This document shows positions 16,785 to 26,526 of a DNA stretch of 64,000 nt, piece after piece. The notes below the pieces were generated by a model. It was not told the origin of the DNA. It saw only the letters and a list, made by a program, of their open reading frames with translations, and did not search any database. The translations under genes and the position numbers were made by a program. Origin of the DNA: Verrucomicrobiia bacterium (GTDB lineage: Bacteria; Verrucomicrobiota; Verrucomicrobiia; Verrucomicrobiales; Akkermansiaceae); the NCBI GenBank assembly GCA_030432565.1, contig JAUIGV010000026.1, positions 1 to 64,000 on the forward strand, given 5' to 3'. Position 1 is the first letter of the stretch; each line of letters begins with the position of its first letter.

Positions 16785-19700
16785 ATGAAGCTTTTCAAGC
16801 AGCTCCTCCCCAGCCTTGTCCTCTTAAATCCTCTCGTCCACGCCGAACAAATCGTTTTCAGCGAAGTCATGTATCATCCACCGGCAGGAGGTCATGAATT
16901 CATCGAGGTGCAGAACCTGACCGCCACCCCGTTCGACATCGCGCAGTGGCAACTGACCGAAGGTGCCTCATTCACCTTTCCGGATTTCGATTCAGGCCCC
17001 GCACTGGATTCCTTTTTGAAGGCCTTCGAACGCATCATTCTCTGCGACACCGATCCCGCAACCTTCCGGGCCACTTACAATGTGCCCGATTCGATCCGGG
17101 TCTTTGGCCCCTGGACCGGTCAACTCAGCAACGGAGGGGAACGCATCACCCTTGCTGATAAGAACGGCACCATCCGCTGCAGCTTCCGGTATGAAGACCG
17201 CGATCCCTGGCCCGTGGCGGCCGACGGCGCCGGCCACAGCCTCCTTCTTGCAGACGACAGTTTCGCGATCGACGACTACCGCATCTGGACATCCGCACCA
17301 CCGACTCCGGGATTCTCGACTCCCTTGAGCGCAGAGGAGCCTTTTCCCAATCCAGAAGTCAACCTCAGCATTGGAATCCCCTTCGTGAACTATGGAGATT
17401 CCTGGGATTTCAATGATCAAAATCTCGACCTCGGCACCGATTGGGACCTCCCCGGGTACACCTTTTCGCACGCCGGATGGACCCGGGAAAATGACGCGGG
17501 CAACAACGGTGGACTTTACGGCTTTGAAAATTCCGCGCTCCCCTCTCCTGGGATTCAAACCCCCCTCCTCGACAGTAGCAACGAGGCAAATCACATCACC
17601 TACTACTTCCGAAAGGAATTTGACTACAGCGGGCCCACAACCGGAGCCAATGTCACCCTTGATGCCATCACAGATGACGGCGTCTTTTTCTATTTAAACG
17701 GAACGCCTATTGGCGGAGTCGGCACCTCCGCAGATGCGGGTTGGAAAACCACCGCTACCCGAACCGTCGGAAATGCCACCGAAGAACTCGCCGTGGCCAC
17801 CAACAACGGCTCCGCACTCGTTCAGGGAGTCAACATCATCAGCGCCGAAGTTCATCAAACCAACTCGGGGAGCTCGGATTGTGTCTTCGGAGCAAGACTC
17901 AGTATTTCCGCCCCCTCAAATCCCAGCCTGCTCATTAATGAGGTCCTCCCTGCCACCGACGGCTTCGTCGAAATCTATAACCCCGGTTCTTCCGCCGTTG
18001 ATCTCAGCGGATGGTATCTCAGCGATTCTCCCGGGAATCTCACCCGGTATCAGATTCCGGCCGGACAAATAGTTCCTCCTTCGGGATTGGTTACAATCAG
18101 TTACGCTACCGCAGGACTCGCGGTTGGTGGGGACGCTGTGGTCTATCTCACCGAGCCTGATGGCACCACCATCGCAAACGCCATCGACGCCACCATCCCG
18201 CTCGACGGACGCTCGCTCGGACGCAAGGGCGACGGATCGTCATCTTGGTTCCTCTTTTCACAACCCAGCAGGAATGCGCCCAATGCCAGCAACTCATCCG
18301 ACTTCAGCTTGAAGATCAATGAAGCCGCCTTTGATCAAAGTGGAACAACAACCTGGATCGAGATTTACAATCCAGCTTCCGCCGCGCTGGGCACGGCAGG
18401 CCTCTTCCTCGCCAGCTTACCTGACTTCACTGACAAGGTGCCCCTATCCGGTGGAATTGCCGCAAACGGATTTCTTTCAGTCACCGAGCCCTTCGCCGCC
18501 GATGGCGATGAACTCACCTTGTTCCTGATCAGCGGGACCGACACCATCATCGATGCGGTCGCCATCCCATTCAAATCGCCGCGCAACTTCGCCGCAGCCT
18601 ACCCCGATGGCTCGGGAGAATTTTATGCCAGCTCAACCGGAACCGAGGGCTCCGCCAACGATCCCGACCGGGTCACTTCGGTCGTCTTCAACGAATTAAT
18701 GGTCGATCCACCCAGTGAGTCCCGCGATGGCGAATTCATTGAGCTCTACAACAAATCGGAATCCGCAGTCGACCTTTCCGGGTGGCGTTTCACCGACGGC
18801 GTCGACTTCACCTTTCCCGTCGGCACGTCGTTACCCGCCGGAGGCTACCTCGTCATCCCGGCCAACGATGACTACACCAACTACCCGAACAGTATCGGGC
18901 AATTCTCCGGATCACTCTCCAACAGTGGGGAGCTTCTTCGACTTGTTGATTCCTGGGATAATCTCATTGATGAAGTCCACTATCACACCGGAGGCGATTG
19001 GCCCGAATTGGCCGGAGGCCAGGGAAGCAGTCTCGAGTTGCGCCACCCCGATATGGACAATTCGAAAGCGAGCGCCTGGACCGCCTCGGACGAATCCAAC
19101 AAATCCACTTTTGAGGAATTCACCATTGCCGAGCAATACCAACAAATCACCACCCGTGGAGGGGTCACCGATTACAAGGAGCTTCACCTGCAAGCGGTTG
19201 GCGATGCCCACATCGCCATGAAGAACCTTTCCCTTTCCCGCAACGGGAGTGGCAACATCCTTCCCGGAGCAGGCGTAACCCTCGCCACCGGCGGATCCGC
19301 CAATGACGGCTGGCTCTGTCAGGGGACCCACCATGCCAGCAATATTACCGATGGCGAGTTCCACCTCATTTCGAGTGGACACGGCGACGTCAAAGCCAAC
19401 CGCTGCGAAATCGACGTCATCAACATTCAGGATAATGACAACCTGAATTTCACCTTTGAGGCCCGCTGGATATCCGGGAAACCTACTCTGAACGTACAGA
19501 CCTGGGACCGTTCCTTCGGCGGCACCATTCACCTGAAAGTCCCAAGAGATCTCGGAACCCCCGGCTCCGCAAACCCCGGAGCACTAGGCAACCCCGCTCC
19601 CTCGATTTCAGGACTCATTCACAGCCCGCCGGTTCCAAGTACGAACGACCCCGTACGAATCACCATCGAGGCACAAAATGCCGACTCCGTCACCCTGCGT

Positions 19701-22700
19701 CACCGTCTCGATACCACTGCCGGGAACGGGACCTGGAACAGCAGCCCCATGTTTGATGACGGCATTAGCGGGGGTGATGAAACGGCCAACGACGGGACAT
19801 ACTCGACAACCCTGACAAACTACCAGAGCGATAATTCCATCGTCCAATTCTACGTGGAAGCCGTATCATCCGGCGGCACCTCCATTCAACCTTCCCTCGC
19901 GCCGGAAAAGCCCGCGATGTGGGTTGTCGACAATTCCGCCCATCCGACCGACCTCCGGACCCAGCGCTTCGTCATTTCAGCCCGCGACCGCTCAGCCTCC
20001 TCGGGAACAGGTGATTCCGCCACTTTCGATTACAACTTCCCGAGGCTCTCCAACCAATACTTTAATGCAACCTTCATCAGCAATGAAAGGGACATCATTT
20101 ACAACTGCGAGATGCGCAAAAGCGGAAGTCCCTGGACACGGTCTGGCGGGGACGATTTTGCCCGGATGAAGTGGAAGCCCCCTGGCGATCGCAAGTTTCG
20201 CGGATACACCAAACGGGCCGTCGACAACGATGCCGGGGGCGGACGTGCCTACCACAACCGCATCATCCGCTATTGGCTCTACCTTCTCGGTCATGCCGCC
20301 AATGAAAACGAATTTGTCCGCGTCATCGTCAATGGCGGCAATGCCTCGCTCCGTGAAGACGTCGAACCAAATGCCAACGATTTCCTGAAGCGAAATTGGG
20401 AGGACGGGCATAAAGGAGAACTCTATCGCATCGATGACGAATGGTGGTTTGACGATGCCTGGGGCCGCCAAAATCGTAACGCCACCTGGGAATACAAGGA
20501 CACCACAGAACCGGAACGCTACTCCTCGGAATGGATCAAACGATCCCGTGAAGCCGAACACGATTACTCGTCCTTCATCAACTGGACCCAGATGGTTGGT
20601 GAAAATCGCTTTACCCGGGAAGAGATCGAACGAACCGCTGATATCGACATGATGGCAGCCAATGCTGTCGTCCGAGGTTGGTGTGACGACTGGGACACCC
20701 TTACCCGCAACCGTGGCAAAAACGGCTACTTCCTCCGCCGCGTCACCGATGGAAAATGGATGCTGGTGCAGTGGGACTCCGACCTCACCTTCGGCAATGC
20801 CAATGCCGCCTTCATTGGCAACCTGCCCGGGGTTCGTAATTTTTATGAAAAACCCTACATCAAGCAGCGGGTGAACCACTACCTCAACGAGATGGTCCAG
20901 AAATACACCGCGAATTCCTCCCGCCTGGCAGCCTGGTTCCAGTGTGAGGAAGAGGCCTCCACATCATACCCCAGTAATGAATCCACCTATAATAGCTGGA
21001 ATCAAAACCGCCTCGCCACCGCCAACTCAACAATCGGCAGCGCGCTGAACACCAACTTTAATATCACCTCCGGAAATGGATCATCCCTCTCCACCTCCGC
21101 TGACACCGTATCCTTGCAAGGGACGAGTGGAGCGGATGTTTTCGCAATCCGCGTCCCCGGCCAACCCTGGGTGGATTATCAGTTTAGCAGCACGACAGCG
21201 TGGACACTCAATGCGATTCAACTACGTGAGGGAGTCAACAATTTCGAAATTGAAGCAATTGACCAGGAAGGTAATGTGACCGGAACAGAATCCTTCACGG
21301 TAAACAAAACTGGCAATGCAGCACCGGTTCTCGTGCTCGATGCCGATCCCGGTTCCTACCGCATCCCGATCAATACCACATTCGAGGTCGATGCCAGCGC
21401 TAGTTATGACCCAGAAGGAACCAGCCTCGAATTTTCCTTCCAGCTCCCTGCGGGTTTAAATACCACCACTCCCACCCCGTCCAGCGCGACCATGATTTTT
21501 CAGGAACCCGGGCATTATCCCTTAACGATTTCCGCAACCGATCAAGACGGTGAAATAACCCGGGTGGTTCGAGAGGTTGTCGCTTACGCCAACGGAGGAT
21601 GGGATCCATTCAACCAGGGCACTTTGCAAGATCTCTGGACCGCAGAGGATCTTATCTTGAAGGATGGCACCACACCTCCTGCCTCTTATAGCTTTGATGA
21701 GACCCCAAACCGCCTTGCCGTAAAACTCGAAGCGGAACCTGCCAAACCGCTCACCCTGAACTCGCCGGTCCATCCCCGACTGTGGCGCAACACACCGGCG
21801 GGAGTTTGGTCGTTTGCCTCTGAAGTCACTTTAACATCCGTGCAACAGGGCGATTTTTACACCGGCGTCATCGTCGATGGAGAGGAAAACGGCTCACCTG
21901 TTCGCTTCACAATCGGTATGGAAGACGGTGATTTCCTCCGCGCCAAGAAAATCACCACATCGAACACGATCACTCTGGGTTCGCTGAGTTGGACCAGCAA
22001 GGACGCAGTGGTCCGTGCCTTTAAAACGACGACTGGAATTGACCTTCAATATCGCACAGAACCTGGCGTTTGGCAGACTCTTGCAAGCTCTACCGGAAGC
22101 ATTACCACCTCGCAGGCCGGAATATTTGCCGCTACCGATACCCCGCAGGCCCTGCGCGTGGAGTTCGACGACACACTTCTCGTTGACCCGAGCATCAGCA
22201 GCCCAACCCTCGAACACCTTCGCATCACCGAGGTCATGTATCACCCTGTGGGAGGACTGCCTGACGAATATATCGAAATTCTAAATACCGGCCCGGCACC
22301 TCTCGTTTTGGACGGAGTCTCCTTTGACGACACCCAACCATTCGCCGCTTTCACCTTTGCAAATATCACCCTGGCTCCAGGGCAATATGCCGTCATTGTC
22401 GCCGACGAATCCGCATTCCGGACCCGCTACGGCAATGACATCACTGTCGCCGGCACCTGGGCTTCCGGAGCCCTCTCGAACGGAGGGGAAAACATCGAAC
22501 TGCGCGATCCATTCGGAAACACCATCCACGATTTTTCATACGACGACAACGCCCCCTGGCCAATTGCAGCCGATGGCACCGGACCTTCCCTCGAGGTCAT
22601 CGATACGGAAGGAGACTACAACGACCCCTTAAACTGGCGGGCTTCTGCCTACTCCGGTGGGAGCCCTGGATTTGCCGCCGCCACCGATGAGGATGGCGAT

Positions 22701-23045
22701 GGACTCAGCAACATACGGGAGAGTGCCCTGGGCACAGACCCCAACCTTTCCGACACTGATGGCGACGGGACCTCCGACGGAGCAGAAATCGTAGCCGGGA
22801 CAAATCCGCTGGATGCGTCGGACTACTTCCGGATTCTATCGGTCGGCCCCACCGAATCTCCCGACGAAATTGAAATCATCTGGGCTTCGGTCACCGGAAA
22901 AACCTACGTCGTTGAATCGAGCACCGACCTCGTTGGCGTTTGGAATCTGCACGATGCTGTCACCGCAAGCGGACCAACGAGCAGTTCCACCGATCAGACC
23001 TCTGCCGACGCAAAATTCTACCGCATTCGAGTTACCGGCCCCTAG
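16785..23045 (+). CDS. Giant secreted lamin-tail/CotH-domain protein
   Basis: A 2086-residue extracellular protein. The start MKLFKQLLPSLVLLNPLVHA is a signal peptide. Domains by sequence: lamin-tail domains (about 20-170), a beta domain with VTLDAITDDGVFFYLNG (about 200-375), more lamin-tail domains (about 382-490, 507-620 and 632-770), an Ig-like segment (about 950-1050), a CotH-type kinase domain (about 1060-1365, with KWMLVQWDSDLTFGN), a PKD-like domain (about 1511-1600), a LamG-like region (about 1620-1800), a last lamin-tail domain (about 1811-1955), two TSP3-type Asp-rich repeats (about 1966-2005) and a terminal module shared with two other proteins here. CotH-type domains can phosphorylate proteins; activity here is inferred. 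Confidence 0.9.
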   Translation: MKLFKQLLPSLVLLNPLVHAEQIVFSEVMYHPPAGGHEFIEVQNLTATPFDIAQWQLTEGASFTFPDFDSGPALDSFLKAFERIILCDTDPATFRATYNVPDSIRVFGPWTGQLSNGGERITLADKNGTIRCSFRYEDRDPWPVAADGAGHSLLLADDSFAIDDYRIWTSAPPTPGFSTPLSAEEPFPNPEVNLSIGIPFVNYGDSWDFNDQNLDLGTDWDLPGYTFSHAGWTRENDAGNNGGLYGFENSALPSPGIQTPLLDSSNEANHITYYFRKEFDYSGPTTGANVTLDAITDDGVFFYLNGTPIGGVGTSADAGWKTTATRTVGNATEELAVATNNGSALVQGVNIISAEVHQTNSGSSDCVFGARLSISAPSNPSLLINEVLPATDGFVEIYNPGSSAVDLSGWYLSDSPGNLTRYQIPAGQIVPPSGLVTISYATAGLAVGGDAVVYLTEPDGTTIANAIDATIPLDGRSLGRKGDGSSSWFLFSQPSRNAPNASNSSDFSLKINEAAFDQSGTTTWIEIYNPASAALGTAGLFLASLPDFTDKVPLSGGIAANGFLSVTEPFAADGDELTLFLISGTDTIIDAVAIPFKSPRNFAAAYPDGSGEFYASSTGTEGSANDPDRVTSVVFNELMVDPPSESRDGEFIELYNKSESAVDLSGWRFTDGVDFTFPVGTSLPAGGYLVIPANDDYTNYPNSIGQFSGSLSNSGELLRLVDSWDNLIDEVHYHTGGDWPELAGGQGSSLELRHPDMDNSKASAWTASDESNKSTFEEFTIAEQYQQITTRGGVTDYKELHLQAVGDAHIAMKNLSLSRNGSGNILPGAGVTLATGGSANDGWLCQGTHHASNITDGEFHLISSGHGDVKANRCEIDVINIQDNDNLNFTFEARWISGKPTLNVQTWDRSFGGTIHLKVPRDLGTPGSANPGALGNPAPSISGLIHSPPVPSTNDPVRITIEAQNADSVTLRHRLDTTAGNGTWNSSPMFDDGISGGDETANDGTYSTTLTNYQSDNSIVQFYVEAVSSGGTSIQPSLAPEKPAMWVVDNSAHPTDLRTQRFVISARDRSASSGTGDSATFDYNFPRLSNQYFNATFISNERDIIYNCEMRKSGSPWTRSGGDDFARMKWKPPGDRKFRGYTKRAVDNDAGGGRAYHNRIIRYWLYLLGHAANENEFVRVIVNGGNASLREDVEPNANDFLKRNWEDGHKGELYRIDDEWWFDDAWGRQNRNATWEYKDTTEPERYSSEWIKRSREAEHDYSSFINWTQMVGENRFTREEIERTADIDMMAANAVVRGWCDDWDTLTRNRGKNGYFLRRVTDGKWMLVQWDSDLTFGNANAAFIGNLPGVRNFYEKPYIKQRVNHYLNEMVQKYTANSSRLAAWFQCEEEASTSYPSNESTYNSWNQNRLATANSTIGSALNTNFNITSGNGSSLSTSADTVSLQGTSGADVFAIRVPGQPWVDYQFSSTTAWTLNAIQLREGVNNFEIEAIDQEGNVTGTESFTVNKTGNAAPVLVLDADPGSYRIPINTTFEVDASASYDPEGTSLEFSFQLPAGLNTTTPTPSSATMIFQEPGHYPLTISATDQDGEITRVVREVVAYANGGWDPFNQGTLQDLWTAEDLILKDGTTPPASYSFDETPNRLAVKLEAEPAKPLTLNSPVHPRLWRNTPAGVWSFASEVTLTSVQQGDFYTGVIVDGEENGSPVRFTIGMEDGDFLRAKKITTSNTITLGSLSWTSKDAVVRAFKTTTGIDLQYRTEPGVWQTLASSTGSITTSQAGIFAATDTPQALRVEFDDTLLVDPSISSPTLEHLRITEVMYHPVGGLPDEYIEILNTGPAPLVLDGVSFDDTQPFAAFTFANITLAPGQYAVIVADESAFRTRYGNDITVAGTWASGALSNGGENIELRDPFGNTIHDFSYDDNAPWPIAADGTGPSLEVIDTEGDYNDPLNWRASAYSGGSPGFAAATDEDGDGLSNIRESALGTDPNLSDTDGDGTSDGAEIVAGTNPLDASDYFRILSVGPTESPDEIEIIWASVTGKTYVVESSTDLVGVWNLHDAVTASGPTSSSTDQTSADAKFYRIRVTGP

Positions 23046-23139
23046 TATCCCGGATCAATCGTGACACCCGTCTTGTCTGTGTCGATTCTCCATCTTAGAT
23101 TCAGCCGGGTGTTCATGACCCCCAATCCCGCAGAGAATT

Positions 23140-25515
23140 ATGAAACTCAAACTTCTCCTCTATCCGCTCTTTTGCTTCACCGTCGGCACGGCTTCAGCCG
23201 ACCTGATTGGTTACTGGGATTTTGAAAATGACTTCAACGACCGGTCCGGCAACTCCAACGATGGGTCACCGGTCGGCATGACATCGATTGACACAACCAC
23301 CCCGGCTGCTGCGGGCGAGGGCTCGCTAAACTTGGTCAATTCCGATGATAGCTACCTCGACATCAACCCCGGGAGCGGAATGCAGGTCGAGGAAAACACA
23401 AACTTCTCCATCTCCATCTGGTTTCGGTCTTCCACGCTCCAAAGAGACAAGCGGATTTTTTCGGAAGGCTCGACCACCAATGGCAGCGTCCTTTACAACA
23501 TTGGAACCGGCGCACCGGGCAGCGGAACCAACCAGATTGATTTCTTCCGCCGCACCCCCGCCACCACCACCAATAATCACGAGCTTACGACTTCCGAGCC
23601 ATTCGGTGACAACAACTGGCACAACGTCGTCCTCGTAGATAGAAATGGAGAAGTGAATATCTATGTTGATGGCTCCCTGGATCTCACCACCACTTACCCA
23701 AAAACCCTGCTCTCGACCAATACCACGACCTTCGGTGGGATCAAGCGGACAGGTCCGTGTTGCGGATTCTCCGGAAGTCTGGACGATATTGGCATCTGGG
23801 ATACCGCTCTCAACTTCTTGCAAATCGAAGCAATCACCCGGGGTGTCAAGCCCACTTTGATCGACGAGGACATCGACACAGACAACGACGGACTCCCCGA
23901 TTACTGGGAACTTGTTTATGGCCTCGACCCAACCGATGACGGCTCGATTAATATTAACAATGGGCCAGACGGCAATACGGACGGCGACAACCTTACCCAG
24001 CTTCAGGAATACCAAATTCTCAGCAATCCCAATGACGAAGATTCAGATGATGACACCGTGAACGACGACATTGAGTCAGGCGATGGCAGCGATCCAAACC
24101 TGGTCGACAGTGACGCAGATGGACTTAATGATGGCGCTGAGAAAGCAATTGGCTCCTCCCCCGTTTTAGGAGACACCGACGCAGACGGACTCGGTGATGC
24201 TTTCGAGGTGTCCAATGGACTCGATCCGAACGACGCCGGAATAATTGACGTGAACAACGGACCTGACGGAGACCCTGACTCCGACTCCTTATCAAATCTC
24301 GAGGAACAACACCGCGGCACAAACCCGCAAGATAATGATTCCGACGATGATGGCTTGGAGGACGGAGATGAAGTAAACACTTTTAAAACCGACCCCGCCA
24401 ACAACGACTCGGATGGAGACACCATTCTCGATGGTGAAGAAACCGTGCCCGGCACTGATGGATATATTACCGATCCGCTCCGCGCAGATACCGACCGTGA
24501 CTCCATCACTGATTCAAATGAGATTCTTAATGGATCCGATCCTACCGATCAAAATAGCCCCAACTCCCTTGAGCCAATCAACAAAGAAGGACTGATCCAC
24601 GTTTGGAGCTTTGATGAGACCGAAGGCACCACTGCGGTAGATTCTGTTGGCGGCGTCCATGGATCATGGATTGGAGACTCTTCCAATCTCAATTGGATCG
24701 CTCAAGGGTTCCTCGGAGGAGCCGCCGACCTCGCCGGTCGAAATGGCGACGGAAATCACTTCACTCTTGAAATGCTCGGAATTGAAAATGAGAAGGAAAT
24801 GACGATCTCGGTTTGGTTCCAGAACGATGGCAATACCGACACGGGCTACAACGCGCTCTTTATGTCACGCCCCGAGAACTGGGGAATCGCACTCGAGAAT
24901 GTCGACCAACAGGCTGATTTCCGTTTCGACAACGCAGGCGCAGGCTCACAGGGATTTGACTCGGCAGCCGTTCTGACCAGGGACGGGACTGTCTGGCATC
25001 ACGCCGCCATGAGCGTGAACACCATCACAGGCGAAATCATTTACTCCCTTGATGGAGAAACCACGACCACCACCAAATTCGGCGGAGCTGCAAGCATCTC
25101 GGGTGTCGGCTGGGCCATAGGCAACGACGGCTCGACCGGAACCAACCGCGACTTCGATGGTCGCCTGGATGATCTCGCAGTTTGGAGCAATGCCCTAACC
25201 GCAGAGGATCTGACCAACATCTATCGAAACGGTCTTCGCGGAAACGCGATCGTAACAATCCAACCCGCCCCGCTTGCTATTTTCGATATCGAAATCGAAG
25301 GAGACGGCTCGGGCTCACTGACGTGGAATTCAATACCCGGCAAGACTTACCGAATCTCAGCAACCACTGACATCAGCCTTCCTTTTGAAGACTGGCCAAT
25401 TGTAGTTGGTGACCAACTCTCCGCCGCCGGGGAAACGACCTCCATCGTGCTTCCAAAAGGTTTTGTCTCATCTTCGGGACCAAAAGTATTCTTCGCAGTT
25501 CGAGAACTAGAATAA
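23140..25515 (+). CDS. Secreted LamG/thrombospondin-3 repeat protein
   Basis: A 791-residue protein with signal peptide MKLKLLLYPLFCFTVGTASA. Two concanavalin A-like (LamG) domains (about 21-235, opening LIGYWDFENDFNDRSGN, and about 480-707, opening LIHVWSFDETEGTTAVDS) flank an Asp-rich stretch of TSP3/calcium-binding repeats (about 244-473, of the type DxDxDGLxDGxE). The end carries a module with SIPGKTYRISATTD that resembles the C-terminus of the preceding giant protein. Probably binds surface or environmental glycans, with calcium stiffening the linker; this is inference. 94 bp after the previous stop. Confidence 0.88.
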   Translation: MKLKLLLYPLFCFTVGTASADLIGYWDFENDFNDRSGNSNDGSPVGMTSIDTTTPAAAGEGSLNLVNSDDSYLDINPGSGMQVEENTNFSISIWFRSSTLQRDKRIFSEGSTTNGSVLYNIGTGAPGSGTNQIDFFRRTPATTTNNHELTTSEPFGDNNWHNVVLVDRNGEVNIYVDGSLDLTTTYPKTLLSTNTTTFGGIKRTGPCCGFSGSLDDIGIWDTALNFLQIEAITRGVKPTLIDEDIDTDNDGLPDYWELVYGLDPTDDGSININNGPDGNTDGDNLTQLQEYQILSNPNDEDSDDDTVNDDIESGDGSDPNLVDSDADGLNDGAEKAIGSSPVLGDTDADGLGDAFEVSNGLDPNDAGIIDVNNGPDGDPDSDSLSNLEEQHRGTNPQDNDSDDDGLEDGDEVNTFKTDPANNDSDGDTILDGEETVPGTDGYITDPLRADTDRDSITDSNEILNGSDPTDQNSPNSLEPINKEGLIHVWSFDETEGTTAVDSVGGVHGSWIGDSSNLNWIAQGFLGGAADLAGRNGDGNHFTLEMLGIENEKEMTISVWFQNDGNTDTGYNALFMSRPENWGIALENVDQQADFRFDNAGAGSQGFDSAAVLTRDGTVWHHAAMSVNTITGEIIYSLDGETTTTTKFGGAASISGVGWAIGNDGSTGTNRDFDGRLDDLAVWSNALTAEDLTNIYRNGLRGNAIVTIQPAPLAIFDIEIEGDGSGSLTWNSIPGKTYRISATTDISLPFEDWPIVVGDQLSAAGETTSIVLPKGFVSSSGPKVFFAVRELE

Positions 25516-25598
25516 CGAATCCGCCGGTCCCCTCGCCTTTAAAATGACTGGTGCAATCCAGCAGCCTTTCCATGCTTCGACTCTTAACAAAAAATACG

Positions 25599-26420
25599 AT
25601 GCGCCTACTCACGCTTGCTTTTATTGCGACGATCCAGCTTTCAATTGCTGCCGGGGAATACCAAATCAAGAAAGACGTTTTGTATCGGGATGGCTCGCCA
25701 CAACTCGACGACTATCAACGGGAAAGATGCCTTCTCGACATTTACCACCCTCCAACAAGGGGCTTCGCGACCATCGTTTGGTTTCACGGAGGCGGATTAA
25801 CTTCGGGCGAAAAAAGTTTTCCAAAAGGCCTCCAAAACAGGGGACATGCCATCGTCGCCGTCAACTATCGCCTGAGCCCAAAAGTCAAAGTCACGGAATC
25901 TCTCGACGACGCTGCTGCCTCCGTCGCCTGGGTCATGGCTCACATTGAAGAATTTGGGGGGGACCGCAAACGCATCTTCGTTAGCGGGCATTCCGCCGGA
26001 GGATATCTCACCAGCATGATCGGACTCGACCCCTCCTGGCTTGGACGTCATCAGGCGGACGCCAATGACATCGCCGGATTGATTCCATACAGCGGGCACG
26101 CCATCACACATTTCACCGCTCGCAAGGAACGCGGTATTGATGCAAATCGCCCCATCATCGATGAACTCGCGCCTCTTTTCCACGTGAGGAAGAATGCGCC
26201 GCCGATTCTCCTGATTACGGGCGATCGCGAAAAAGAACTTCTTGGTCGCTATGAAGAAAATGCCTATCTTTTCAGAATGCTCAAAGTGTCAGGGCATAAG
26301 GACGTCACCTTGTTCGAACTCGACGGTTATGGACATGGCATGACAGATCCGGCACACCCCCTGCTATTGGACTTCGTGAAACGGATTGAACGCAGGAATC
26401 CCCTAATCAAGCCCAAATAA
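25599..26420 (+). CDS. Secreted alpha/beta-hydrolase (esterase/lipase type)
   Basis: A 273-residue hydrolase. Start at 25599 gives the signal peptide MRLLTLAFIATIQLSIAAG; an upstream ATG at 25572 is possible. It has the oxyanion-hole HGGG (about residue 56), the nucleophile elbow SGHSAGGY (Ser about 131), an acid in ITGDREKE and the catalytic His in GYGHGM. This is the hormone-sensitive-lipase/feruloyl-esterase-like branch. Its place behind two glycan-type secreted proteins suits a carbohydrate esterase, but the substrate is not shown. Confidence 0.87.
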   Translation: MRLLTLAFIATIQLSIAAGEYQIKKDVLYRDGSPQLDDYQRERCLLDIYHPPTRGFATIVWFHGGGLTSGEKSFPKGLQNRGHAIVAVNYRLSPKVKVTESLDDAAASVAWVMAHIEEFGGDRKRIFVSGHSAGGYLTSMIGLDPSWLGRHQADANDIAGLIPYSGHAITHFTARKERGIDANRPIIDELAPLFHVRKNAPPILLITGDREKELLGRYEENAYLFRMLKVSGHKDVTLFELDGYGHGMTDPAHPLLLDFVKRIERRNPLIKPK

Positions 26421-26526
26421 AAAACCAAAAACAGTTGCTAAAACTACAAAGTCTATCAAAGACCGCTCCGGCAGCTGAATCACGAACCGTCCAACCCACT
26501 CCCCCAAGAGGACCACCCCGAACTCC

